Source of the DNA: Spisula solida
Lineage: Eukaryota; Mollusca; Bivalvia; Venerida; Mactridae
Assembly (NCBI GenBank): GCA_947247005.1
Contig: OX365947.1
Span: forward strand, 7,421,030 to 7,485,029
Direction of reading: 5' to 3'
Length of the DNA: 64,000 nucleotides
Positions 13,683-25,421 of the stretch are shown here, piece by piece. Position numbers and translations under genes: made by a program. A model generated the notes under the pieces. That model made no database searches and had not been told where the DNA came from. It worked only from the letters and a program-made list of their open reading frames with translations. Numbering within the stretch: the stretch's first letter is position 1; every line of letters begins with the position of its first letter.

Positions 13683-14169
13683 ACAGTGTAGCAATACCTC
13701 GTAAATTTGACATCACTAAAAGCTACAAATCCAAGTCGAAATGTGTCAACATTTGAAAACTAAAATAGCTGTAAGTATTTTATTTCTGTACCGATTTCTA
13801 TAAACATACGTCAAACTAAGGAGAAAATGTAAGCTTTCCATGAATTGTAGGATCCCTATCAGCAACTGGACCGGTTTTTATTCAGAACCCTATGAAACAT
13901 TTGACAGGAGATGGCTTGGAACTGTAGTCCGATCGCGTACAGCCACTCCGAAGGTTTAATAGGGTGCTAGAATAAACGACCCGGCTGCTTAAAATGATTC
14001 TATATTGCGTAAAAACCATATATCTTTTTCCCTTTGACTAGTGTCTGTTTCGTAGAAGTCGATGAAGAAATAAATACTTACGACTAATTTTGTTTTCGAA
14101 GCGAAGCTAATTTCGTCTTGGCTTTGTAGCCTTTAGTGATGTCAAAGTCACGTGGTATTGCTACACTGT
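13683..14169. mobile_element. MITE-like inverted repeat, ACAGTGTAGCAATACC termini
   Basis: Arms of about 50 bp (13683-13735 and 14120-14169) face each other around 390 bp without coding potential. No clear target duplication. Confidence 0.7.
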
Positions 14170-15850
14170 TCTTAGTCATACTGGGTATTCATCGCGTTAA
14201 TTTACATACCGGTATATACAATTGTAGAAACATTTACGATAAAAATAACCCAATGTGTACATTCTGAACAAAATGCTTGACAACAACACAGACGGCCATC
14301 GAAACGCAGATTACCCTCTTGTCGGGACGAGAATTCTGATAATAATGACGTCATTGTCTGCCACCTATGAGATTATACCAACATATTTTATCATACAAAA
14401 TGATTATGTTTGATGTTAAAATATACCCAGTGTGTGTTTTATCTTTTCTCAGCCATTTAGGCGGACAGTCAATACCTAACACCCAGAAGGTGCTAGTCAG
14501 CAGACAAGACAGGGAGATGCTCGTATAGTTGTCTCACGGGTGGAATACGTTTTGTGGCACTAGGATTTCGCACCTGGTGGTATTTAAGGTAGTCACACAA
14601 AACCATAGCGATTTCCCGGAAAGGTTCCTCCCGGAAGATGACTGGAAACAAGTCCACGACTGTTGCAAGGCTGGTGTGACATATAGGCGTTATCCATCGT
14701 CATAGTATTACGTCAGTAGATAGTCACTATCTCTGTTGAAGAATATACCGAAAACCGGGTTATTTTCGCGTTTACGTAATTTTCGCTTTGTTCGTGTGCA
14801 AACAATATCGATAAAATTTAAAAAAGTGAAAATGTGACGCAAGAATGTCTCGATTTTCAGAAGACGTCCTTTCATTTAGTCTGTCGGCATAAATATACGA
14901 GTATACGACATTTATGGTATCTTTTATCCAATAATTAATGCATTTATGCCTGCGATGAATTCAGGTTCCTTAAACACTGGTGGACGAGAATGGTTACCAA
15001 GGTCGAGCGTCTGGTAAAGGACAAGTAAGATGTCCTTAAGTCTAACAATAAACAATTATAAGTATTAGTATTAAATGATAAAATAAGATAAACATGCAAT
15101 TCATTCAAGAAGTACTTTGAAGTGCAACTTCAATTTTGGGTGTGATAACAAATTCAAGGTCTGAATACTTCAAAGGCGTCTAATAGTTGGAAACATATTT
15201 TATTAAATGGCTCCTTCATACTAGTCTAATTGTTACGGCTTGTTACAGCGTATTTCAGCTAAACCCAAAGGTCTAAATACTTCAAAAGCTGTGCTCTCAA
15301 CATTTTTAATGTACATAACGCCATTAATAATGTGGCCATGTTTAGATACACGTGTTTAACAGAAGTCATACAATAAAGACACAATGTTTTACATGTAACA
15401 TACATGTCCAAAAGTATGTCTGACTATATCATGTACATGTAACTGTATTCTATACAACGATACCACCCGAGGTGATCGAATAATCACTTACAAATAGTTG
15501 ATGCCAGAAAAATATAAAATAATCAATTAATGTTTGTAATGCATGCAATGCGGTTATTACTATCCGGAGATCAGCTGATAGCTTTTCTTAACCTGTATTG
15601 TTATAAAACATAACTTATTACATATCGGAAATGTCATCTGCCCAATATCATTTAAAAGTCAACTATTTGTATTCATTCTCAGTATACCCGCCTTGTGTCA
15701 GATAGCACCACGTGGTTTGGGCACCAGCATGGAATGTCGCCCGGCTCCCATTCAGTATGACATTTAAATACTATAAATCGTGAAAATCCTAAATCGTTTT
15801 AATTTCGTGTGAAGTATATTTCGTTGAATTTAGTTGAATGTAATTACGCC
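14170..15850. other. Unique DNA; GC-richer patch at 14.3-14.7 kb
   Basis: A TGACGTCA site at 14346-14353 and a GC-richer stretch (14.46-14.70 kb) stand out slightly from the AT-rich background. A promoter or noncoding exon is conceivable but unsupported. Confidence 0.35.
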
Positions 15851-15955
15851 CACAGGTAGCTGTATCATTGATAAAAAGTTTCTTTTACAAATTATGTTAT
15901 CTAAGATATAATGAATTTTATAAAAAAAATGATATTAATGATACAGTTACCTGTG
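15851..15955. mobile_element. 105-bp hairpin MITE, CACAGGTA termini, 8-bp imperfect TSD
   Basis: Inverted termini CACAGGTAGCTGTATCATT; flanks ATTACGCC and ATTTCGCC match at 7 of 8 positions. Confidence 0.7.
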
Positions 15956-16064
15956 ATTTCGCCAGTGGGGTCGGAAATTCGCATATTTGATTCAAAGTTT
16001 AAGGGGAACCTTTAAATGGCTTGTTACGCATTCCAATGAAATCAGTAGGGTTTGATTTTGATTT

Positions 16065-16185
16065 GGTGTGCCTCCGTAGCCCTATATGTTTAGCGGACTT
16101 GTCATCTAATCTGGTGACCCGGGTTCAAAATAATACGGGTGGAGTCACTCATATGCCTACCATATTTCAGTAGAAGGCTGGCAGG
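16065..16185 (+). mobile_element. tRNA-like SINE head
   Basis: GCCTCCGTAGCCC ... GACCCGGGTTCAAAATAATA resembles A and B boxes of a degenerate tRNA gene. No functional tRNA fold is evident. The body differs from family A. Confidence 0.5.
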
Positions 16186-17820
16186 CAAATAAACGATTTG
16201 CTCGATTTCCTGGTCCACGTTCGTCCACATAATCCACGAAAATTAATACCCTACGAATATTTATGAGTTCATAGTAAAAAGAAGAGATATGCGTTATGTG
16301 TGTCACAGAATTGCACGGAAGTCAATGGTTCAAGTTATTTGATTATGTTGGTGTCAGTTTCTTTGTTTGGCTTCATACAGAACGTACCAAGGATAACACG
16401 GCGCCTTTGTCGTGAAATACGAGCACTGTACATAGGCATGGTGGGTAAAGGGATTTGTTAAAGGTACGCTGTCTCAAGTTTTGGACAAAATCCAATTTGT
16501 CATCAATAAGAGAAAATTAATGATATAATAGTTCTTACAGACATACCCTACGAGTCTGCATTGTCCATATTTTCTTTACATTTTTTAAAAAAAAATCCAA
16601 CACAACATAAACAAGATGGCCAAATATGTATATTTTCTATACTATCAACCGAGTTAGTAATATTAGAACAGTGACTGTTCTAAAACGTTTATATAAAAAA
16701 AACACAATGATATATGAGTATATTTAACACTTAATCTTTGAAAAAATCAGTTTCACAACAAAATATATAAAGTTATAAACCATTCGGGACAGTATACAAT
16801 AAATCAGGCGGGCTTAGAAGTTTGATATTAGTTATCAAGTCCGATGTGATGTTAAAGCTGAGAAAAAAGTTGGGCATTTTGCAGTAACAGCGCTGTAGTT
16901 ATTTTAAATGGAACTTCGATATTATCAATGCTCCAAAAATACGTATAATGGTTCAACATTTCGTTTAAAATCCACTGTATGAATGCAAGGGTGTTATTCT
17001 TATCGCATTATATAACCTAGAATAATTATTTCAATAAAAGGCAGTCTACCTTACATGTAACTAACTGTGTCATTAAAAAAAAATCAATTTTACAAAATAA
17101 ATCAGTAAATTTTTTTTCCCCTGTTTTCAACGATAAACTGTATTCCTTGAAACGATCGCGGATACAATAGTTCGCGTTTTTTTAGAACATTGGCATTTAC
17201 CATTGGCAGTAGTTTGCCCTATCTGTCGAGTATCAACCTTTAAAGTATAATGTTGTCGTGGGTATTAAATGAAACCAGTGTCATGGTGACACCATTCTAC
17301 ACTCAATCAAAATCAGAGGATAGTTTTACTTAACAAAATACATGAATATGGCTATATGAATAGATGTAATCAAGTTGAGGCCATGAAAGGTGTAATGTGA
17401 AACACGATAATAAATTTCACACTCGAATCTTAGATATGTGTGTGTTCACATGTTAGGTTACATAAAACCTATTGGGTTCAATGTGAGAAAACTATAGCCC
17501 GTTGTCCAACCAAACCGCTTCCAAATTGCGATATCGAGCGCTTTCCTACGTCTATCCAAGGAAAGGCTACCAGGGAGCAGTACGCTAGGCGTGCGCTGCC
17601 GAGCGCTTTCTTCTGCAACGGTAGCATATATTTTTTTCGCTTCTTCCGCTATATGTACGTAGCGCTTTTTTAAAACACTTGACGTTACCTAGCATAGCTC
17701 TGTCGAGCAAGGGCTCCTGGGGTACTAGTATTTGTTCACAACCATCTAGACAAGGCATAGTGCATAGAAAGTATGTCTTACCAGTGACACAGTAGTAATC
17801 CCAAATTGGCAATACACATC
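16186..17820. other. AT-rich DNA, no gene supported
   Basis: Only an AGCGCTTTC-rich patch (17.50-17.67 kb) stands out; the open frames over it are not recognisable. Confidence 0.5.
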
Positions 17821-18008
17821 TTCTCAGTCCCGTCAGAGAATTTTACTGTTTTCATATAGTTCAAACGGAACTGAAAACCGTTGTAACGCTCTGACGGAAC
17901 TCAGGGTACATGCTATTTGCGTTTGGTCAGAGCGGTATGTACATCGGTTTTCAGTTCCATCAGAACTATATGAAAATCGTATGAACAATTCTCTGACGGA
18001 ACTGAGAT
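17821..18008. mobile_element. Foldback MITE with CTGACGGAACTGAGA arms
   Basis: About 75-bp arms form a long imperfect hairpin. A diverged fragment of the same family (GACGGAACTGAAAATCGATG) lies at 53.11-53.20 kb. Confidence 0.75.
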
Positions 18009-18064
18009 GCTGTCTGTCCGGATTACTGCCATGAGTGATGGGCCTAAATCCAATGTGACTGCTA

Positions 18065-18240
18065 TAAACAAAACTTGCCCTGATGACTCGTTAGTAGAGT
18101 GCCCGTCTTGTGTTGCGCATGACTCGGGTCCGGGGTTCGCACAAATGTTGTCGCGTCACACCAAGTAGGGGAAAAGGGTTTCAGTTACTCCAAAACTTGG
18201 ACATTGAAATAACCTTCCTTTTGAAAATAGAACAAAATAA
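18065..18240 (+). mobile_element. tRNA-derived SINE, family B
   Basis: GACTCGTTAGTAGAGTGCCC followed by GGGTCCGGGGTTCGCAC are A-box and B-box like. The tail is unrelated to family A. Confidence 0.6.
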
Positions 18241-19325
18241 ATGTCTCAATATAATGATACCACGGGGTGATAGATAAGTCAAATTTCGTACTCTCTTACT
18301 TTTGTCAATAATTTTGTCTTCTCTGTGTTTCAATTAGAGAAACCTTTAAGTGCGTTTCAACGTTACAGGCGACACTGAGATTCCTATGGTGAATTACATT
18401 GTAACTGTAAAAAATCCAGATAAATCTTAAAAGTCAATGAATTTAAATTTGGTACATCTCCTAAACTAAACAACATTTCGCAGTGAAACCTTTCCACTCG
18501 TCTAATGGTCCGTATAAAAATATTGTTTATTATATTTAATGCTTCATAAAGTGGTTACTGATATGTAATGCATTTGATGTTATTATTGTGTGATTTCTGG
18601 TTTTGAGGGCTGTTGTTTATTACAACCCATAATTCTGTTAAAGAATAGTAGACTCTTCATCAAATTTTATTTTTATGTTGTTTACACATAGCTTAAGCAT
18701 TTAAAACACTAACAAAACATATTTTAGATAATTTTGTGACAGAAAATTTGGTAATACGTTAAGTGACAGTAACTGTTCACGTATTTCTTATATTTAGCTG
18801 TTGCTTAATTTTGGTGAACATGAGATTTAACGGTGTTAAGATAAAAACGCAATACAAATGCACTATTGTGATCACTCAGTCAAATTATCTTACGACAATA
18901 GTGATAAAATTCCCCTTCAAGCTTGTTTTGACTCAGATAATGGATGACGTCATCATAGACCCCAAAAAGTCGCGTGCATGTTTTCTCCCATGGTGTATGT
19001 TTTCATTAAAGTCAAAATGTCCAATGTTCCAGTAATAGATATGATTACAGACCCAGACATGCTGTAATACGATATGGTGTAGGTTTCATCCTGCACTAAC
19101 CAACCCAGTGCACTAACCAAAAAACCTCCACCATACACTGCTAAATGGTAAAGTTTTATATTTACACAAACCGACTCGTTGATTGATTGACATCTACCTT
19201 ATACGTGGAGTGATCCAGAAATAATAGGACATTTTTATAGCTTCTTTGACACTTCTTTTTATTTTTAATGAAATTCATACGATATTCATAGCAGTTTATA
19301 CTCTACAGATTTCCGTTGTTGTTAT
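18241..19325. other. AT-rich DNA, no gene supported
   Basis: Short open frames (18763-19035, 18953-19138) have no recognisable features. Confidence 0.5.
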
Positions 19326-20012
19326 TCAAGTTGACATTTCCTGAAAGGGTCATCTACCTTAAAGCACAGGGTATTGACGAATATTCGTATATGAGATATA
19401 AGGCGGTCGCACACGCATAAAATAATATGCGTCAATACCCTGTGTCTTAAAGCTGTACAAATGTATAAAACTTTGAATGGCATTGCACCTGAATACTTAC
19501 AAACCTCTTCTATTATGTTTACACCAGAAGTTCACTCTAAACAATTAAGGTCGACATCTAGCCTTCAAATTTATTCTCCTCGCCATAATACTGAGCTTTT
19601 CCGTAAGTCATTCGAATATTCAGGATCATCTATTTGAAATGCTTTACCCAGTCCTATTCAGCAGCCTGATACACTCACTAAATTCAAAGCGCTTTATATT
19701 AAATGGTTCTATTCTATGAGGTAACACAATGTGGAAAACATTTTTGATGCCTTTAAGTTCATGTACATGTACAATCGTGTTGGTATGTATTGAGATTGTA
19801 GTTTTAAACCTTAAACAAATTATATGACATGTTAATTTTTTAATAATTTCATTATATATCCATACGCTTGCTATTTTGTGCGTGGTCTTTAGATTTATTG
19901 ATATCATGTTTCTGTTGTTTCAATGTTTTACTGTTGAGGGCCTTACGGCAGATTGACAGTTGTGTCAAGTATGTTCCCTCTATAAATAAAGTCTTTATTA
20001 TTATTATTATTG
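19326..20012 (+). pseudogene. 5'-truncated non-LTR retrotransposon (LINE) 3' end
   Basis: The plus-strand frame reads FPERVIYLKAVQMYKTLNG then APEYLQ, and later FRKSFEYSGSSI-stop-NALPSPI, the typical C-terminal end of CR1/L2/jockey-type reverse transcriptases, where a Trp codon became TGA (19635-19637). An 80-bp MITE (19365-19444) interrupts the frame. An AATAAA (19985-19990) and an (ATT)n tail (19997-20012) end the element, as expected for a LINE 3' end. Confidence 0.85.
19365..19444. mobile_element. 80-bp MITE inside the LINE, about 8-bp TSD
   Basis: Inverted termini CACAGGGTATTGACG and its complement. Flanks CCTTAAAG and TCTTAAAG share CTTAAAG. Removing the insert and one flank restores the reading frame of the LINE remnant. 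Confidence 0.85.
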
Positions 20013-21208
20013 GTAATTTAATAAACAGCTGTCATAGAAACAAGGTAATGCGTAGGCGGGTCACACTGTTGATTTTCGTTACAACCCTTTCAAACATGCG
20101 GATATCTCAGAAAACACTTCAAAATAACGACACCTAATGATCCGACATGACGTGCTTACGGACCTCCCTGGCACGACGATCTCTACATGTGACGTTATGG
20201 TGTAATCTCTATTTGTGTCTAGGCGATGGGTTTTAAAAAAATAGTCATTATTGTACAAGGCCAACTCTCATAACCATCACGAAATAAGGGTCTGTGTACA
20301 GTGCCATTTGGCGTCAACTATCGATAGGCCGTTTATACCATTACTATCCGATGTTTAAAGTGTGTCCATAATTTCTGATTTTCGATGTTATGAGAGAAGC
20401 GCTATTGTTTTTGGATCACCCCTCGCACATGCCGTCTATTAGATTTAATAGTGTTTTCTGTTTACCCACTTACACAGTAGGGATAGATAAAACAAATAAG
20501 TTTACTCAGGGATTTCAACGACCCTGTGAAGATCAATATGTTAAAAAATACCCAAATCTATAACGATAGACATACCATTAATGTGTTGATATTAGCCATA
20601 ACATAAATACTAAATAATGGCCCTTTGATTTAAGGGGTCATCCTGTCTAGTTTAGAGTATAATATTTGGATTGAAGAGTTATCAATGATAGTTTTGATAT
20701 CAAGACAATATATGAACATTATTTCATCCAGGTGTGCCGTCATTTCTAACCGACGTTGATAGCGCCAGAAAGGTTAAAACAACTTTAGATTAATTTTGAT
20801 TTAAAACTTGTGAATACGATTGCTCTTGCTTATCAAGCATTTTGTTGAGATAAATCTAAAGCATTTCATTTTGAAACCAGTTTTAGGCAAATTGGCAAAA
20901 ACATTGTATACAAAATTAATTTACGCCGGTTTTCAAACAAACTGAAACATACAGTGGATCTTACCACCTCGTGACTGTGCTTTATTCTACGATAAAACAC
21001 GGGTGCATATTCATGATTACTTCTTAAACAAACACACGTCAACATGATTATGACATGTTCTCTATCCAGACATCCAGGTATTTAATTGTGTTACCAATGA
21101 CGATAATACGAACCCAACTTAATCAAAGTGTCCTTGTTGACAAGATCTCTTCAACCCATTTAGCAAAACTAAGAACGAATAAATTTTATTAGGTTACTTT
21201 TCCCTATT
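20013..21208. other. AT-rich DNA, no gene supported
   Basis: No repeat or coding signal I can delimit. Confidence 0.5.
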
Positions 21209-21216
21209 GGTATCAG

Positions 21217-21390
21217 CACAGGAACTTGCATAACTTAAAAAAAAATTTGGAAAAAAAAATTTTTTTTGGTATTTTTTTTCACTAGGCCTACTGTAGAGCC
21301 AGTATCAATAAATATATTTTAATAGATCTACAGAAAAAACTTCAACAAATTTTTTTTCAATTTTTTTTTTAAGTTATACAAGTTCCTGTG
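21217..21390. mobile_element. 174-bp MITE, CACAGGAAC termini, 7-bp TSD
   Basis: Termini CACAGGAACTTGCATAACTT and an imperfect complement ending GTTCCTGTG, flanked by perfect GTATCAG (21210-21216, 21391-21397). The inner arms are poly-A/T rich. Confidence 0.85.
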
Positions 21391-21397
21391 GTATCAG

Positions 21398-22805
21398 ACA
21401 TGTTAAAAAACTTTAAAAACTGAGTTTTGAGGCATTGCCGAATTACATACATGATGAGGCATACTCCTTGATTTATACTTAGTTTGTAAGTAAAGTGTAT
21501 CTGACAGATCAAACCACATAGCTAATATGGAAGGAATTTGTAATAACCTGAGATTAAATCATAAAATACATTGTAACCTTTTAAGTTAGTATTTGATCAC
21601 TAAAAACGTCGTTGTAAAGTATCTCAATTGAAATACATTTTGTATTTAAAATCCAACTAGGGCACGGCGATCGTTCGCAAGCCATATCTCCGACATAGAT
21701 CTTCTAACTAATAATTTATCATGCAAGCTATCTATGGATACAATAGTTCGGCAATTTTATATCTCCAACTTCCATCAAAAAATGAACTAATTCCTTCAGA
21801 ATTCAACTAATATGAAAATATGATACGGTTGTGGATAAAGATCGTTACGTTAAAGGACGGGCAATAATTGGCACGGAATAAATCAAATCACCCGGTACTT
21901 TAAATATGGTGCTGTCAAAATACAATAAAAACCCAAGGTGATTAGCAAGGTAATATTTAATTGGCTTGAATAATAATGGAACCATCAAAAGGCCAGATTT
22001 ATCTTTTCAAAAAATCTCGATCATAATTTAAAGGGTTAAAAACTTAAGTATTACAATACATTTCAAATATTGGCTCTGAACTTACCCGGCAAAATTCCAA
22101 ATGTTAAATTACATATCTTAATTAAACACCGCTCTACTTCATATTAACAATACCATCTTTATCCTAAGGCCAATGTTTATGTTACAAGACAAGTGGAAAT
22201 ATTTGTTTAAGCTACTATGTATATGAAACATTTATATGAAATATTATATTTGTTCAAATACGTACATTATGAACAATGGCGTTCAATAGAGCCGACGTAA
22301 AATAGTCCTATTCAGATCAAAGAAATATGGTACTAAACTGTTTGCATTAATATGTCATGTTGAACCAAGACATTTGTTGTGTACATTTTTGTATACTTAC
22401 TAAACAATTGTATATGGAGTTCAATATACGAAAAAATACTGAATTTGAGCATTCAATTAACGTACTTTTACATAACATACTTCAAAACTAACGGCCAGCC
22501 TTTTTGAAGAGTCCTTTCCCAGTTTAAACATTTCAAGATTTAGACGACGCTTAAGTACCTATCAATGTTTTGTCAAAATCCCCTCACTGTGAGATGCTTT
22601 ACATACCCCCGGGATCAAACTTTCGGCCAAAGTCAAAATTTCCCGGGACTCGGCACCTTTCTGTCTGTCAAATTCCCACCTATCGGGAACATCCTTCTGT
22701 CAAAAGTCCCGTGTATGCCCGCCGCTCCTCCTGGGGGAAAACATTGATAGGTGCATTATACGGGCATCCCAGTACAGATTGCGTCGAAATGGTTTGACTA
22801 GACAT
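21398..22805. other. AT-rich DNA; GC-richer patch at 22.6-22.74 kb
   Basis: The patch around 22,605-22,740 contains CCCGGGATC/TCCCGGGACT repeats and looks repeat-derived. The open frames over it are not recognisable. Confidence 0.45.
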
Positions 22806-22930
22806 TAATTGAGTATATAGGCTTGCTTAAAGTATCCTTTTTTGGGATAAGGGTAGTTTGTTTTATGTATGACTCTGACTTGCGTGGGCTAGGCGCTGAC
22901 GTCGGTTCTGTGTGGCTTTGGATTGTAAGT
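22806..22930 (+). repeat. Single-unit relative of the 9.74-10.34 kb element
   Basis: Same leader (TTGAGTATATAGGCTTGCTT, ATCCTTTTTTGGG) and one copy of the repeat unit (GGTTCTGTGTGGCTTTGGAT), without amplification. Confidence 0.8.
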
Positions 22931-23717
22931 TTAGTAAGTTGAGTTGTGTTTTCTTTTCATTTTATAGTATTTTCTAATACACATACCATCTCCCCATACT
23001 TGTCAGATTTGTATATGAATCTGCAATATGGCTGTAAGAACCACATGTCCTGATCGTGGATGGAATCTGTTCTGATATGGCTTGTTGGTGAACTGACTGT
23101 TCAGCACACATGCCTTGCGCCTAATATCAAAGAATAGAAAGGGTTGCCAGCAACTATACCTAAAAAATTCCCTGCTTTTCACAAAAAATGAAGACTGCCA
23201 CAGCCACTGCAAATTTTATTTAACATCGATCCCAAACTTCATTCCCCAGACTTTTCTAAAAGTTTTACTGACCATTATATGGCAATAATTCCCTGATAAC
23301 TCACTGACCTTGAAAAAATCATTTTCCCATATCTTTTTAAGTGCGCTGACAACCCTGTTAGACGTTTAGAAGCCTTTTAATTAGATGGTGTATGTAAAAA
23401 TTAAAATACGTTGGCTGGTCCTTCAAATAGGGATGCTTGTCAATGGTGTTAGTCAAATACGACAGACAGGTAACAAATCCAGATCATCTTGAATTATTGA
23501 TCAACTATTACGATTAATGTAAATGTATCTCTCGAAATTTTCAAAATTCACCAATTATTTGGAATGTGGCAAGCCAAACTGTTCGAGACCTTTTTGTTAG
23601 TAAAGGATTAACAGAAGCTTATTTCTTTTAAAATTTAAGTAAGCACCCATATAGATTTGATAAATGCCTGCCTGTACATGTATGCTACATGTTAGATATA
23701 TTTGTACTGTTCAGCTG
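22931..23717. other. AT-rich DNA, no gene supported
   Basis: Nothing identified. Confidence 0.5.
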
Positions 23718-23952
23718 TTCTTTCATCACTTTGCTGACTTTCATTACTTTGCTGTTCTTTCATTACTTTGTTGTACTTTCATTACTTTGCTGTTCTTTCA
23801 TAACTTTGTTGTACTTTCATTACTTTTGCTGTACTTCCATTACCTAGCTGTACTTCCATTACCTAGCTGTATTTTCATTACTTTGCTGTACTTTCATTAC
23901 TTTGCTGTACTTTCATTACTTTGCTGTACTTTCATTACTTTGCTATACTTTA
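23718..23952 (+). repeat. Minisatellite, about 19-bp unit (TTTCATTACTTTGCTGTAC)
   Basis: About 12 copies. The 102-codon open frame across it is a translation of the repeat and not a gene. Confidence 0.9.
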
Positions 23953-24090
23953 GTTGTGAAGGAATAAAATAATGTGCGTGTAGTGTGTACATTGTGTATA
24001 TACCACCACATGTGCTGTATCCTTTGGCTTACTGCTTTCTATTACTATTTATAAAATATTGCTTGTGAAACATCTTCCACAACTCACATT

Positions 24091-24145
24091 GATCATTCTC
24101 GACACCTCACTACTGATGGTATTCATTGTCACATCGGTATGAGCG
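24091..24145 (-). mobile_element. SINE family A tail fragment
   Basis: CATTCTCGACACCTCACTAC and the following hairpin half match the tail of the copy at 59.97-60.07 kb in reverse. Confidence 0.6.
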
Positions 24146-24150
24146 TACAG

Positions 24151-24428
24151 TACAGTCAAACCTGTGCTAAAGACCACCTGTGATCGAAGGCCAATATTAC
24201 CAAACCTGTTAGTAACTTACCAACATGTGAAAAACAAGTATTTCTTTTTTTGACATTTTGACACAGATAATATATTACAACAACCATATACACTTCATGG
24301 ATATTCAACTTTGGCATTTTTTCAAGGCAACACTTAATTCAAGTACTTTTTAAGGTTGATACCAACTTCAAGGACTTTTCAAGGCTGTATTGGTTAACAG
24401 GTGTCTGTTTAAGGCAGGTAAGACTGTA
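24151..24428. mobile_element. Mariner-like MITE, TACAGTCAAACCTG termini
   Basis: Left end TACAGTCAAACCTG ... ACCACCTG and right end CAGGTGTC ... AGACTGTA are imperfect inverses starting and ending at TA. A partial relative is at 48.998 kb. Confidence 0.65.
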
Positions 24429-25125
24429 TGTCACTTTACTGAAAGGGGACAAGGGGAAAATTGAACAAAATATAAACACAGTTTAATATTAAACATAAAC
24501 AGTTTTATTTCATCATAAAGTATGGGCACAAAACAAACGATAATATAGCGAGGTGAACACACCCCTTTAACAATCAGTATATACTATGAAATACACAGAA
24601 ATTAATGATGAATATTGCAAGATAGATATATTATACCATATACAGAAAACTTGTATGAAAACAACTCAAAAACTAACGGCATTCACAAAATTGTAATAAA
24701 AATAATTTTCTAGCATTTAAATAATTGAAATAAAATACTTTATTAAGAACTAAGAATTCTGCAAGTAAAAAATACTATCAATCATTGACTTTTGAATTAT
24801 ACTTACTAAAATAAATACTAAAAGAATTCATTTTGCACTTCCATTTATGTCAAAAACAATTTAACAAATTACATATAATTTAATCAATAATTAACAGTTG
24901 AATTTGAAGCATACAAGAGTCTGTGATACAGAGTAATACAGAATGTAGTTCTCTCCAAGTAACGAGATTCAAATATACAGCACTAACGATTTCAGTCAGG
25001 AAAAGAAGAAAGTATCAATTCTGCAAGTTTGCATTCAAAGGCCTTAACTCTTGCAAAAATTGCAAAACAAAACCCTAGAGCACATTTTCACATAGTAACA
25101 ACATTACTGTGATCATGTTTCATAA

Positions 25126-25421
25126 AGCCAAAAAATAAACTATTGTTTGTTTCCCCTTCCCGAGAGTTGGGTAGGTAGGTCAAATAAATTTTAATTTTTT
25201 TTTTTTAATATATTCTTATTTTCAATAGTTTTTGCCTACGCACTTGACTAGTTTTACTGTTTTGATTGATATTACTTGGAATAAATTACGACTATTTACC
25301 GGGTACACCTTTTTATAAAATAAAGTTTTATCAAAGGGTAAAACAATATTTTGGGTAGGGGACTTTTTGCCTAGGTAGGTAGGGAAGGGGAAACAGTAAA
25401 CAATATTTCATTTCTGGCCTA
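25126..25421. mobile_element. MITE with TGTTTCCCCTTCCC termini
   Basis: Inverted ends (AATATTGTTT...CCCCTTCCC type) with GGTAGGTAGG motifs next to them. Same family as 46395-46735. Confidence 0.65.

Noticed and set aside
23664..23972. 102-codon plus-strand open frame
   Set aside because: A translation of the 19-bp minisatellite.
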